This document shows positions 27,080-34,879 of a stretch of DNA of 46,389 bases, piece after piece. Position 1 is the stretch's first letter; every line of letters starts with the position of its first letter. Below the pieces are notes generated by a model. That model saw nothing but the letters and a program-made list of their open reading frames with translations. It searched no databases and had not been told where the DNA came from. Origin of the DNA: Martinezella lusitana (lineage in GTDB: Bacteria > Pseudomonadota > Alphaproteobacteria > Rhizobiales > Rhizobiaceae); the NCBI RefSeq assembly GCF_900094565.1, contig NZ_FMAF01000039.1:1-46389 (forward strand), written 5' to 3'. The position numbers were made by a program, and so were the translations under genes.

Positions 27080-27517
27080 ATGAGTTACGATCTTATTGTG
27101 TATCTACGTGACATTGAAATGCCGACACCCTCAGCGTGGCAAACGCGCATAGCCCAAGCGTCATTTTCATTTCCAATCGAGCTTTCCCAAGATTTCGATC
27201 CTCGCGCAATGACTGGCTTTCTCCCGGTTAAAGTGGACGGATTCACAGCTGGCTTTGAGTATTATTATACCTCGGCCTCACAGGAAGAGTTAGCTGAAGT
27301 CGGTGAGAATGGGAAAGCGGATCAATCAGTCCTTTTTTGCGCGCTTCGTAATCAGTTCAGGGAGTTGATCGCCGCCTTTGCTGCAGCCGGCACGCTTGCG
27401 TCCTTAACAGGCGGTTTGCTTGTTGATCCACAATCAGGTGAGAAAGTTCATAGTGACAATGCAATATCTTGGGCTCGCTCGGGTATCGATAGGCTGGAGC
27501 GGGCGAATAGGGTATAG
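27080..27517 (+). CDS. Second small protein of the toxin-immunity cassette
   Basis: A 145-aa cytoplasmic protein starting at ATG 27080, 7 bp after the previous stop with GAGG upstream; a longer frame from 27035 would overlap the preceding gene. It begins MSYDLIVYLRDIEMPTPSAW and contains a strand-rich middle (GFTAGFEYYYTSASQEEL) and a Gly/Ala segment (AAGTLASLTGGLLVDPQSGE). Proteins of this type are usually annotated as hypothetical and often lie beside polymorphic toxins. It may be an orphan immunity gene kept from an earlier toxin tip, or part of the present pair. No catalytic motif is visible. Confidence 0.65.
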   Translation: MSYDLIVYLRDIEMPTPSAWQTRIAQASFSFPIELSQDFDPRAMTGFLPVKVDGFTAGFEYYYTSASQEELAEVGENGKADQSVLFCALRNQFRELIAAFAAAGTLASLTGGLLVDPQSGEKVHSDNAISWARSGIDRLERANRV

Positions 27518-27706
27518 TGGCCTAGCAGGATGTCCGCTTGCCATGCTTCAATCCTTCCGATGTAGCGATGCTGGACGCACAGCGACGCGCTGTTCCAGCA
27601 CAAAATCGGGTCCCTGGTCGTGAATCATATCGGACAGGCGACGCCACCCTCCGCCCACTTTGTGCGACCTTTGCCTTCCCGACGCTTGAAGCAAATCAAA
27701 AAGATG

Positions 27707-28162
27707 CTAGTCCACCTGCGCTGGCGGAATGACCTCCGTATCCTCCGCCATAAGCATGCGCCCATCTTGTGCCCGCAGCTCCAGCCGCCGTACCGGCAGA
27801 TGTTTTGCCTTGTCGACCAGCATCACGTGCGGCTCATTAGGCCCGAAAAAGAAATCCTCGCCCCATTGGCGAAGCGCGACCAAGAGGGGAAACAGGCCGC
27901 GCCCCTTCTGTGTCAGCACATATTCCTGATAGGGACTGCCATCGGAGGCGGGCACGGTGTCGAGAATGCCGTGGGCGACGAGACTGCGCAGCCGGGCGGA
28001 CAGGATGTTCTTGGCAAGGCCGAGACTCTTCTGAAATTCGCCGAACCGGCGTAGCCCATCGAAGGCGTCACGGATGATCAGCAGCGACCACCAGTCGCCG
28101 ATCGCATCCAGCGGCCGCGCGACCCCGCACAAGGAACCCTTGTGGCTTATTCTCTTAGCCAT
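27707..28162 (-). CDS. HxlR-family transcriptional regulator
   Basis: A 151-aa winged-helix regulator. The frame extends further upstream, but ATG 28162 is chosen because GGAAGG lies just before it and the HxlR domain begins soon after (CGVARPLDAIGDWWSLLIIR). The core includes RRFGEFQKSLGLAKNILSARL, the recognition helix region, and the wing YQEYVLTQKGRGLFPLL. HxlR proteins bind as dimers to palindromes and often sense electrophiles or xenobiotics. It is divergent from the dehalogenase-like gene, with a long palindrome between, so it very likely controls that gene and itself. Confidence 0.9.
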   Translation of the reverse strand: MAKRISHKGSLCGVARPLDAIGDWWSLLIIRDAFDGLRRFGEFQKSLGLAKNILSARLRSLVAHGILDTVPASDGSPYQEYVLTQKGRGLFPLLVALRQWGEDFFFGPNEPHVMLVDKAKHLPVRRLELRAQDGRMLMAEDTEVIPPAQVD

Positions 28163-28248
28163 CCGATCCTTCCTTAATTGCTTTCGCATCTCTGGCGATG
28201 CCGTTTCGAGAGCGCAAACGGGCATCCTGGGCATCCGTTCCATATAAC

Positions 28249-28302
28249 GGTTGCAAACTAAAACCACAAGAGATATCTATCTTGTGGTTTTAAACTGCAA
28301 CC
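28249..28302. promoter_or_regulatory. Large palindromic operator between hxlR and hydrolase gene
   Basis: A perfect 13-bp inverted repeat, TAAAACCACAAGA (28259-28271) and TCTTGTGGTTTTA (28280-28292), is separated by 8 bp. It is flanked by outer arms GGTTGCA (28249-28255) and TGCAACC (28296-28302). The near-symmetrical 54-bp structure lies between the divergent HxlR and hydrolase genes. I take it as the HxlR dimer site covering both promoters. It ends 16 bp before the GTG start of the hydrolase, so repression by occlusion is likely. Confidence 0.7.
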
Positions 28303-28318
28303 GCAATAGGAGAGCAGC

Positions 28319-29239
28319 GTGATTCCCTCTGACGCAACCTTCGCCGGCACATTCCCCTTCGCTCCGCATTTCACCGATGCTCCGGGTTTTCGCATGCATT
28401 ACGTGGACGAGGGACCACGCGGCGGCGAGGTTATCCTCTGCCTGCATGGAGAGCCGACCTGGGGCTATCTCTTTCGCCATCTGATCTCGACGCTGAACCA
28501 GACGCACCGCGTCGTTGTTCCCGACCACATGGGTTTTGGCAAAAGCGAGACGCCTGAAGGGCGCAGCTATTGGCTGCAGGACCACATCGCCAATCTGGAG
28601 ACCTTCGTGCTCGCGCTCGGCCTCACCGACATCACACTCGTCATGCACGATTTCGGCGGCCCGGTCGGCATGGGCTTTGCGGCTCGTCATCCACACCGCA
28701 TCCGCCGCATCATCTCGGCAAACGGCCCGACACCGTTTGGTCAGCCGGATCTTGGCGATCAGGTGATGGCAAACGCCGCCTTGTCCCCATGGTTTCAATG
28801 GATCATCAAGGCCGAGGCCGACGGCACGCTGGAGCCGGTACTCAACAATCTCGGCTATAACATCCTCAGCACGCTCAAGCTCAACGGCTTCGAAAACAAT
28901 ACCGTCATCACCGACTCCTGGCTCAATGCCTATATTGCCCCCTTTGCCACGGCGGCCGAGTGTCTTGGCGCACTTGGCTGGGCCAAGGGCTTTGCGACCG
29001 GCTCCCACCAATTCGAGATACCCGATCCGGCCGCCGAGCGCATCATCCGTGGCAAACCAGCTCTCGCCATATGGGGCGAAGCGGACAGAACACTGCATGC
29101 GGAGCATTTCCTGCCGCTCTTCTCCGCGCTGTTCCCGTCAGCACCCATCGAGCGTCTCCCAGGCGTTGGCCATTACTGCTTCGAAGATGCGCCGGAGATG
29201 ATCTCGCGCCTGATTGCGGATTTCGTGCAGCGGACCTGA
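28319..29239 (+). CDS. Haloalkane dehalogenase-like alpha/beta hydrolase
   Basis: A 306-aa alpha/beta hydrolase starting at GTG 28319, with AGGAG 6 bases upstream. The oxyanion/halide segment LCLHGEPTWGYLFRHL is typical of haloalkane dehalogenases. The nucleophile elbow is VMHDFGGPVG, with Asp111 in place of the serine of esterases, as in dehalogenases that form an ester with the alkyl group. The likely acid (AIWGEADRT) and base (LPGVGHYCFED) follow. Trp48 could be a halide-stabilising residue. Actual substrate is unknown; epoxide hydrolases also use an Asp nucleophile, but the HGEPTW signature favours dehalogenase. HxlR control fits a xenobiotic-induced gene. Confidence 0.85.
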   Translation: MIPSDATFAGTFPFAPHFTDAPGFRMHYVDEGPRGGEVILCLHGEPTWGYLFRHLISTLNQTHRVVVPDHMGFGKSETPEGRSYWLQDHIANLETFVLALGLTDITLVMHDFGGPVGMGFAARHPHRIRRIISANGPTPFGQPDLGDQVMANAALSPWFQWIIKAEADGTLEPVLNNLGYNILSTLKLNGFENNTVITDSWLNAYIAPFATAAECLGALGWAKGFATGSHQFEIPDPAAERIIRGKPALAIWGEADRTLHAEHFLPLFSALFPSAPIERLPGVGHYCFEDAPEMISRLIADFVQRT

Positions 29240-29288
29240 GACCTAGGTCAAGCTATCCGGAGGCAAAACATCGCCAAATCGAACGCTC

Positions 29289-29307
29289 AGCCCGTTTCGC
29301 GCGGGCT
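29289..29307 (+). terminator. Terminator-like hairpin after the hydrolase gene
   Basis: AGCCCG, a 7-base loop, then CGGGCT followed by TTTG. It lies 50 bp after the hydrolase stop. The stem is short and the T-run brief, so it is a plausible but modest terminator. Confidence 0.45.
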
Positions 29308-29370
29308 TTGAGGCTCGCGCGCATAAGCAAGGACGATCTGATGCATCGTCAAACGCGCTATTGTTCAACT

Positions 29371-29499
29371 TCAAATGCGCACGACGACCTTTCCGCCCGC
29401 CTCATTTGTTTCCATTAGCACGTGTGCTGCCTGAATATCTTCAAGATCAAATACATGGATAGGTTTTGCCTGGTAGACCCCTCGGGCAGCTATCGGCTG
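29371..29499 (-). pseudogene. Quinone oxidoreductase / zinc-type dehydrogenase C-terminal remnant
   Basis: Reading the minus strand from about 29499 to a TGA at 29371-29373 gives an open segment containing AKPIHVFDLEDIQAAHVLME and ending GGKVVVRI. This is the usual C-terminus of medium-chain NADPH:quinone reductases (...F.L...AAH..ME....GKVVL). The rest of the gene is absent: a stop closes the frame upstream and the sequence changes character. It is therefore a decayed fragment. Confidence 0.7.
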
Positions 29500-29778
29500 T
29501 TGAGAAAGCGATCGTCAACGCAAAACGGACGCTCATCCAGGATCATCTTGATCATTGTCTCGAGGAGACCGTGGGGCCACTTTCGCGGGACAAGCGGCAG
29601 TCGATCGGCGAATTCAAAACCATTACGAAATATCTCTGACGGTATGACCTCACAGATATCTCGTACATAGCTGCAGGACTGAATACAATTATGGGTGGCA
29701 GTCCCTGTGCAGCAAAAACACGCACGCAAACAGAGATTTGAACGTAGCCATTAATTGTTGCATGATCGCTTTGATCTT
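29500..29778. other. Degenerate stretch, no intact gene
   Basis: A 79-codon minus-strand frame at 29490-29729 has protein-like character (FADRLPLVPRKWPHGLLETM) but no recognised family and no clear ribosome site. It may be another remnant of a lost gene next to the dehydrogenase fragment. Confidence 0.35.
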
Positions 29779-30633
29779 TCAGATCGCCGAGGCAAGCCGT
29801 GTCTCGCTGTAAAGCCTTCGCAATTTCCCGGCGATGGGTCCCGGTTTACCGTCGCCGATGACGACATCATCGATCTTGATCACTGAAGTTGCGAAATTGG
29901 TGGCGGAGGTGATGAAGGCTTCCGCAGCCTCCTGGGCTTCCTCGACAGAGAATGGACGTTCCTCGACGGTCATTCCGGCACCACGAGCGAGATCGATAAT
30001 GCTTGCCCGAGTGATTCCGTGCAGCAGTGCATTGGACAGGCCGCGCGTCACCAGGGTGCCATCCGCCTTCACGATATGGGCGGTCGCTGCGCTGCCTTCG
30101 GTGATGAACCCGTCCTCAACGAGCCATGCATCGTCTGCACCGCGCCTTATGGCTTCCATTTTCGCCATCGACGGATAGAGCAACTGGACTGTCTTGATGT
30201 CCCGGCGCTCCCAGCGCCAGTCCGGTACGGTGGCGATCGACAGGCCGGTTTGGCTGCGAGGATTGTTCAGCACCGGCTTCGCCTGGGTAAACAGCACCAG
30301 CGTCGGCTCTGCCTTCACCGGATATGCAAAATCACGATCGTCGGCGCCGCGGCTGATCTGCAGGTAGATCAGGCCCTCGTCCAGATGGTTGCGGAGGACG
30401 ATGTCCCGGTGGACGTCGAGCAGCGCCTCTTCGGAAAGCGGGCAGGCAATGCCGAGTTCCGACAGCGACCGCTGTAGTCGAGCCGCGTGCCCATAGTAAT
30501 CTATCAGTTTACCGCCGATCACCGCCGTCACTTCATAGATTGCATCGGCGAACAGGAAGCCACGGTCAAAAACGGAAACTTTCGCTTCGGTTTCGGGAAG
30601 CCAGGCGCCATTCAGATAAACTGTGCGGGTCAA
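29779..30633 (-). CDS. D-amino acid aminotransferase (class IV)
   Basis: A 284-aa PLP enzyme of fold type IV. The start is a TTG at 30631-30633, preceded by GAGGA 7 bases away; the longer frame overlaps pxpA and is rejected. The N-terminus (TRTVYLNGAWLPETEAKVSV) and the early FDRGFLFADAIYEV are typical of D-alanine/D-amino acid transaminases. The PLP lysine is Lys147 in RRDIKTVQLLYPS. The cofactor phosphate region GFITEGSAATAHIV is also present. It converts D-amino acids and a 2-oxoacid to the matching oxoacid and D-amino acid. It follows pxpA by 10 bp, so the two are co-transcribed, pointing to a D-amino acid or its precursor as a pathway intermediate. Confidence 0.9.
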   Translation of the reverse strand: MTRTVYLNGAWLPETEAKVSVFDRGFLFADAIYEVTAVIGGKLIDYYGHAARLQRSLSELGIACPLSEEALLDVHRDIVLRNHLDEGLIYLQISRGADDRDFAYPVKAEPTLVLFTQAKPVLNNPRSQTGLSIATVPDWRWERRDIKTVQLLYPSMAKMEAIRRGADDAWLVEDGFITEGSAATAHIVKADGTLVTRGLSNALLHGITRASIIDLARGAGMTVEERPFSVEEAQEAAEAFITSATNFATSVIKIDDVVIGDGKPGPIAGKLRRLYSETRLASAI

Positions 30634-30643
30634 TAGGTTGTCC

Positions 30644-31420
30644 TCAGTCAGAAACAGGCTTTGCAAAGGGAGCGACGGCGATGCCGTGTGCGGCGAGCGC
30701 CGTGCGCAAGGCGCGTGCCGTCGCAACGGAGGCGGGGTTGTCTCCATGGACGCAGATCGTTGCCGCATCGACTGGCAGCTTACTTCCACCTACGGTCGGG
30801 ATGAAGCCCTCCCGGATCATCGACAAGGTCTGATCGACGCTCTGCTGTGGATCGTGAATGACCGATCCCTCCATCTGGCGAGAGGTCAGCATGCCATTGT
30901 CGTCGTAGGTCCGGTCGGCATAGACTTCGCAGGCAACGCGAAGGCCGGCCCTTTCGGCAGCCTTCATCGTTTCCGAATAGGGTAGGGTGATGAACACAAG
31001 CGTCGGATCGACCGTCTTGATGGCGCGAACGCAGACCGCGGCCAGCTCGGGATCGACAGCCGCCATATTGCCGAGCGATCCATGGGTCTTGACATGAGTC
31101 ATTGGCCAGGAAAGAGCCGACGCCATGCCTTGCATAGCTGCGATCTGATAGATGATCTGTGCTTCCAGGTCTTCCGGGCGCTCGCCGGAAATGCGCCGGC
31201 GGCCAAAACCATAGAGATCCATGAACGACGGATGTGCGCCGATCGCCACGCCTTTGGCCTTGGCGGCCAGGATCGTATTGCGCATCACCACGGGGTCGCC
31301 TGCGTGGAAACCGCAGGCAATATTCGCGGTAGAGATCAGCTCCAGCATCGCCTCGTCGTCGCCGATTGTATAGGCGCCGAAGCTTTCCCCCATGTCGCAA
31401 TTGAGATCGATGGTTACCAT
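30644..31420 (-). CDS. pxpA: 5-oxoprolinase subunit A (LamB/YcsF family)
   Basis: A 258-aa LamB/YcsF protein. Start ATG 31420 has AAGGAG 9 bases upstream; an upstream in-frame extension is not needed. Family signatures are MVTIDLNCDMGESFGAYTIG at the N-terminus, ANIACGFHAGDP and GAHPSFMDLYGFGRR. PxpA works with PxpB and PxpC to open 5-oxoproline (pyroglutamate) to glutamate using ATP. Here it is split from pxpBC and divergent, which is unusual only in orientation. Related PxpABC sets may act on other lactams, so the substrate should not be taken as certain. Confidence 0.93.
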   Translation of the reverse strand: MVTIDLNCDMGESFGAYTIGDDEAMLELISTANIACGFHAGDPVVMRNTILAAKAKGVAIGAHPSFMDLYGFGRRRISGERPEDLEAQIIYQIAAMQGMASALSWPMTHVKTHGSLGNMAAVDPELAAVCVRAIKTVDPTLVFITLPYSETMKAAERAGLRVACEVYADRTYDDNGMLTSRQMEGSVIHDPQQSVDQTLSMIREGFIPTVGGSKLPVDAATICVHGDNPASVATARALRTALAAHGIAVAPFAKPVSD

Positions 31421-31510
31421 CCGAAAGAACTCCTTGCGGGGTAAGCTTGCTTTCCGGCAATAAGACAATTTCTGTGCCGTCCCGCAGCGTCAAGTTGACA
31501 GCAGTTTTAG

Positions 31511-31541
31511 TTGACATACAGTTGGTATACTGAAATAGCAA
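31511..31541 (+). promoter_or_regulatory. Promoter/operator of the pxp divergon, site 1
   Basis: TTGACA at 31511-31516 is followed by the operator-like sequence CAGTTGGTATACTGAAATAG. Its core TTGGTATACTGAAAT (31522-31536) recurs, with two changes, at 39876-39890 (minus) and, as TGGTATACTGAA, at 40034-40045. The CAGT...ACTG arms make it palindromic, as expected for a GntR-type dimer. It lies 65 bp before pxpB and 100 bp before pxpA on the other strand. Confidence 0.6.
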
Positions 31542-31600
31542 TAGCCAAAACCAGGTGAGAATCGCACCCGCTTGTAACGGATGAAAGGGATCGACGCGCA

Positions 31601-32326
31601 ATGGCCAAAATGTTTCCGCGCATTCTTGCTTGCGGCGACAGCGCCTTGTGCGTCGAGCTTTCAGACATTATCGACGAGGTGATCAGTGGGCAGGTCATCG
31701 CGCTGGCGCAGAGCCTGACGGATACGCCCATCGACGGCGTCGAAGAGCTTGTGCCGACCTACCGCTCGCTGATGGTCGTCTATGATCCGGAGATCATTCG
31801 CGGGCGCAATCTTGCAATCAGCCTGCAGCACCGGCTGGAGGACCTCGCAGTCGGCGACAGCCATTCGAGACATTTCGACATCCCGGTCGTTTATGGCGGA
31901 GCGGTCGGGATGGATCTGGAAGCGCTCGCGGCCATGAAAGATCTGACGACCTCTCAGTTGATCGAGCTTCATTCGTCGGTGGAATATCGAGTTTATATGA
32001 TCGGGTTTGCACCCGGCTTTGCCTATCTCGGCGGGCTGCCGGAGATACTGCACACGCCGCGTCTTGCTGCGCCCCGGCAGAGAATCGAGGCGAGCGCGAT
32101 CGGTATCGGCGGCAAGCAGGCAAGCATCAATTCCGTTCCGGGCCCAAGCGGCTGGCGGTTCATCGGCCGGACGCCGCTGCGGCTTTTCGATCCGGCGCGG
32201 CCCAAGCCGTTCCTGCTTCGGGCCGGCGACAGGGTAAGTTTCCGCCCCGTCAGCGAAGACGAGGCCGCGATCGTTGCCCGTTCGATGGGCGCCGGAGAGA
32301 TGGACCGGGAGGCGGTGTTGAAATGA
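31601..32326 (+). CDS. pxpB: 5-oxoprolinase subunit B (KipI family)
   Basis: A 241-aa allophanate hydrolase subunit 1-like protein. Signatures are the N-terminal ILACGDSALCVELSD, the central YRVYMIGFAPGFAYLGGLPE, and GIGGKQASINSVPGPSGWRFIGRTP. PxpB pairs with PxpC in the 5-oxoprolinase complex. ATG 31601 has AAGGGA upstream. The stop overlaps the pxpC start by 4 bp (32323-32326). It is the first gene of a run of coupled genes that extends to 36760. Confidence 0.93.
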   Translation: MAKMFPRILACGDSALCVELSDIIDEVISGQVIALAQSLTDTPIDGVEELVPTYRSLMVVYDPEIIRGRNLAISLQHRLEDLAVGDSHSRHFDIPVVYGGAVGMDLEALAAMKDLTTSQLIELHSSVEYRVYMIGFAPGFAYLGGLPEILHTPRLAAPRQRIEASAIGIGGKQASINSVPGPSGWRFIGRTPLRLFDPARPKPFLLRAGDRVSFRPVSEDEAAIVARSMGAGEMDREAVLK

Positions 32327-33294
32327 TCTTCCTGAATATCCAGCAGATAGGGGCGATGGCAACGGTTCAGGATCTGGGCCGAAGGGGCCTTCAGCATGCC
32401 GGCGTATCCGGTTCGGGCCCGATGGATATGCCGTCTTTCCGGATTGCCAACGCTCTTGTCGGCAACGAGCCGATGTCTGCGGCGCTGGAATTTGCAGGCG
32501 TTGGCGGAAGTTTTACGGTCACTCAACCGGTACGCTTTGCCGTGACCGGCGGTGACGTCGACATACGGCTCGATGGAACGAAAGTCTATCCTTGGGAGAG
32601 TTACGATCTATTGCCGGGGATGACGCTGGCGATCGGCGCCTTGCGGGACTGTGTCTGGGGATATCTCGCGCTCTCGGGTGGCGTGGATGTGACGCCGGTG
32701 TTGGGTTCGCGCTCCACGCATCTCGGCACGGGGCTCGGTGGTCACGAGGGACGTCGACTGCAGGCCGGCGACCACCTGCCGCTCGGCGAGGCAACCGCAT
32801 CGGCTAATCTCGCCCTGCGGCAGCCATGGCGACGAAGCGCGCGACCCATTCAGGTCATTTACGGTCCTCAAGACGATTATTTCTCCGCGGACGTCAAGGA
32901 GACGCTTCTGGGGACGCCTTTCACCGTTTCTGCTCGCCGCGACCGGATGGCGCAGATGCTCGACGGGTCGCCGATCCGGGCAGTCGCCGGACACGACATC
33001 GTTTCTGATGGCACCCGCCCCGGCTCCATTCAGGTGCCGGCCTCAGGACGGCTGCTTGTTCTGATGGCAGAGCGGCAGACCGCCGGCGGCTATCCGAAGA
33101 TCGCCACAGTAGCGTCCGTCGACCTGCCTCGATTGGCGCAAGTGGTGAGCGGACGGGCGATCCGCTTTGCCCGGGTTTCACAGGAACGGGCTGAGGAACT
33201 GCTGATCGGCGAACGGCAAGCTTTACGGGGTATCCTTGCAAACCTGGTGGCAAAGCCGAGAAACGACAATCAACGGGGAGAGATACTGCATTGA
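32323..33294 (+). CDS. pxpC: 5-oxoprolinase subunit C (KipA family)
   Basis: A 323-aa biotin-dependent carboxyltransferase-like protein. It shows ATVQDLGRRGLQHAGVSGSG near the start, DMPSFRIANALVGN, and IQVPASGRLLVLMAERQTAG with GYPKIATV near residues 245-265, all typical of KipA/PxpC. It completes the PxpABC set together with pxpA on the opposite strand. Overlaps pxpB by 4 bp and the following regulator by 4 bp, so translation is coupled. Length is normal. Confidence 0.93.
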   Translation: MIFLNIQQIGAMATVQDLGRRGLQHAGVSGSGPMDMPSFRIANALVGNEPMSAALEFAGVGGSFTVTQPVRFAVTGGDVDIRLDGTKVYPWESYDLLPGMTLAIGALRDCVWGYLALSGGVDVTPVLGSRSTHLGTGLGGHEGRRLQAGDHLPLGEATASANLALRQPWRRSARPIQVIYGPQDDYFSADVKETLLGTPFTVSARRDRMAQMLDGSPIRAVAGHDIVSDGTRPGSIQVPASGRLLVLMAERQTAGGYPKIATVASVDLPRLAQVVSGRAIRFARVSQERAEELLIGERQALRGILANLVAKPRNDNQRGEILH

Positions 33295-33935
33295 ACCAGC
33301 CGCTTGCTCAACAGGCCTATGGAAAGATCATCGAGATGATCCTGTCCGGCACCTTGATGCCCGGCGATGCGCTGCAGGAAGCAAAGCTGGGCGAGACCCT
33401 GGACATGTCGCGCACACCGGTGCGCGAGGCGATCAAGCGGATCGAGGCCGAGGGCCTTGCCGAACAGGATGGCCGCTTTCTGAAGGTGCGGACGCTGACT
33501 GCCGCCGAGGTAGAGGAAATCTTTTTTCTGCGCGGTGTGCTGGAATCCTACTGCATCAGGCAGGCGACGTCGGTTCCCGTTACCTTGCTCGATGAGCTGG
33601 AGAAACGGGTTCGCCATCTGCAGCGCCACGGTCCGGGCGAAGAGGACGAGCAGCGCCGGGTGGACGACGACCTGCATCGAACGTTTGCGCTTTCGAGCCG
33701 CAGCGAGGTGATGGTCAGCACCATCGCCGATCTACGCCGCCGCACCTGCATGTTCGACCACAGCAACCTGCCGCATCGCTTTCTGAAAAGCTGCGAGGAA
33801 CATCTGGAAATGCTCGACGCCGTACGAGCCGGCGATGCGGGGAGAGCTGGTATCCTGATGGCCGAACACATCACCCGTGCGCGCGATGCCATTCTGGAAA
33901 GGTTGGCGCTATCTCCCGAAAGGACGGCCGAATGA
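33291..33935 (+). CDS. GntR-family regulator (FCD type), first
   Basis: A 214-aa regulator with an N-terminal winged helix (KIIEMILSGTLMPGDALQEA and MSRTPVREAIKRIEAEGL) and an alpha-helical FCD ligand domain with possible metal-binding residues (DDLHRTFAL, EEHLEMLDAV). The start is TTG 33291, overlapping the pxpC stop as TTGA, with GGGGAG upstream. Lying inside the operon it probably senses a pathway intermediate and controls the shared GTATAC-centred sites; that assignment is inference. Confidence 0.9.
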   Translation: MNQPLAQQAYGKIIEMILSGTLMPGDALQEAKLGETLDMSRTPVREAIKRIEAEGLAEQDGRFLKVRTLTAAEVEEIFFLRGVLESYCIRQATSVPVTLLDELEKRVRHLQRHGPGEEDEQRRVDDDLHRTFALSSRSEVMVSTIADLRRRTCMFDHSNLPHRFLKSCEEHLEMLDAVRAGDAGRAGILMAEHITRARDAILERLALSPERTAE

Positions 33936-34879
33936 GATGCCTCATCGTTCAGCCGGTTCATGCCGACGGGCTGGACCTGCTCAGCCAAGCCGGCGTCGAG
34001 CCGGTCCTGTGCCCGAAGCCGGATACGGAGACCGTTGCGCGGATGATCGTTGGCTGCGATGCCGCGATCACTCGCGATGCTGGCTTGTCCGGCGCGGCAA
34101 TTGAGGCCAGCGATTGCCTTCGTGTCATCGTCGTGCATGGCGCCGGCCACGATGCCGTTGACAAGGATGCGGCATCGAGGAAAGGTGTCCTCGTCTGCAA
34201 TACGCCGGGCGCCAATGCACGCTCCGTCTCTGAGCTGGCGCTGGCACTGGCGCTTGCTGCTGCCCGTCGTATTTCCGCCGCCGATCGCAGCGAGCGTGCC
34301 GGCCTTCACGGCCTTCGCGAACGCGAGACCTTCTCCGAGCTTTCGGGCAAGACCGCCCTCATCATCGGCTTCGGCGCCACGGGCGCCGGCCTTGCGCATA
34401 TGCTCAAGGCCGCGCTCAATATGCGAGTACTCGTGTATTCGCCGCGCATATCCGACCTTCAAGGCTTCGAACGGGCCGGCAGCCTCGGCGCCGGCCTGTC
34501 GCGGGCCGATCTAGTCTCGCTGCATACGCCGCTGCGTCCTGAGACCCGGCACCTGATCGGCGAAGAGGCGCTTTCCGTTGTTAAGCACGGAGCGATCCTC
34601 GTCAACACCGCGCGCGCAGGCCTGGTCGACGAAGCGGCGCTTGCCGCCGCCATCGAGGTCGGCCGGATTTCCGCGGCAGGTCTCGATGTTTACAGCGACG
34701 ACGCCCCGCGAGGACCGCTGGCCGCGTCCGATCGGGTGATTTTCACGCCGCATCTCGGCGGCGCGACCGAAGAGGCCTTGCGCCGCGTCGCGGTTGGCTC
34801 GGCCAGAAACGTGCTGACTGCTCTATCCGGCGAGCGCCCGGCCACCGCACTTAACAACCCCGCAGAGATAGCCGCATGA
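33932..34879 (+). CDS. D-isomer-specific 2-hydroxyacid dehydrogenase
   Basis: A 315-aa NAD-dependent dehydrogenase. The Rossmann fingerprint is ALIIGFGATGAGLAHML near residue 145. The catalytic arginine lies in LVNTARAGLVDEAAL, the acidic residue likely near DVYSDDAP, and the histidine in FTPHLGGATEEALRR. It would interconvert a 2-oxoacid and a D-2-hydroxyacid, which fits with an aminotransferase in the same cluster producing the oxoacid. SerA- or glyoxylate-reductase-like activities are also possible. It overlaps both neighbours by 4 bp. Confidence 0.9.
   Translation: MRCLIVQPVHADGLDLLSQAGVEPVLCPKPDTETVARMIVGCDAAITRDAGLSGAAIEASDCLRVIVVHGAGHDAVDKDAASRKGVLVCNTPGANARSVSELALALALAAARRISAADRSERAGLHGLRERETFSELSGKTALIIGFGATGAGLAHMLKAALNMRVLVYSPRISDLQGFERAGSLGAGLSRADLVSLHTPLRPETRHLIGEEALSVVKHGAILVNTARAGLVDEAALAAAIEVGRISAAGLDVYSDDAPRGPLAASDRVIFTPHLGGATEEALRRVAVGSARNVLTALSGERPATALNNPAEIAA

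Noticed and set aside
27538..27732. Short frame between the toxin-immunity genes and hxlR
   Set aside because: No motif, it overlaps the end of hxlR, and the start lacks a ribosome site.
31601..33294. Reading pxpB/pxpC as urea amidolyase or allophanate hydrolase
   Set aside because: Presence of the LamB/YcsF partner pxpA and the split KipI/KipA layout fit 5-oxoprolinase-type PxpABC better, and no urea carboxylase gene is present.
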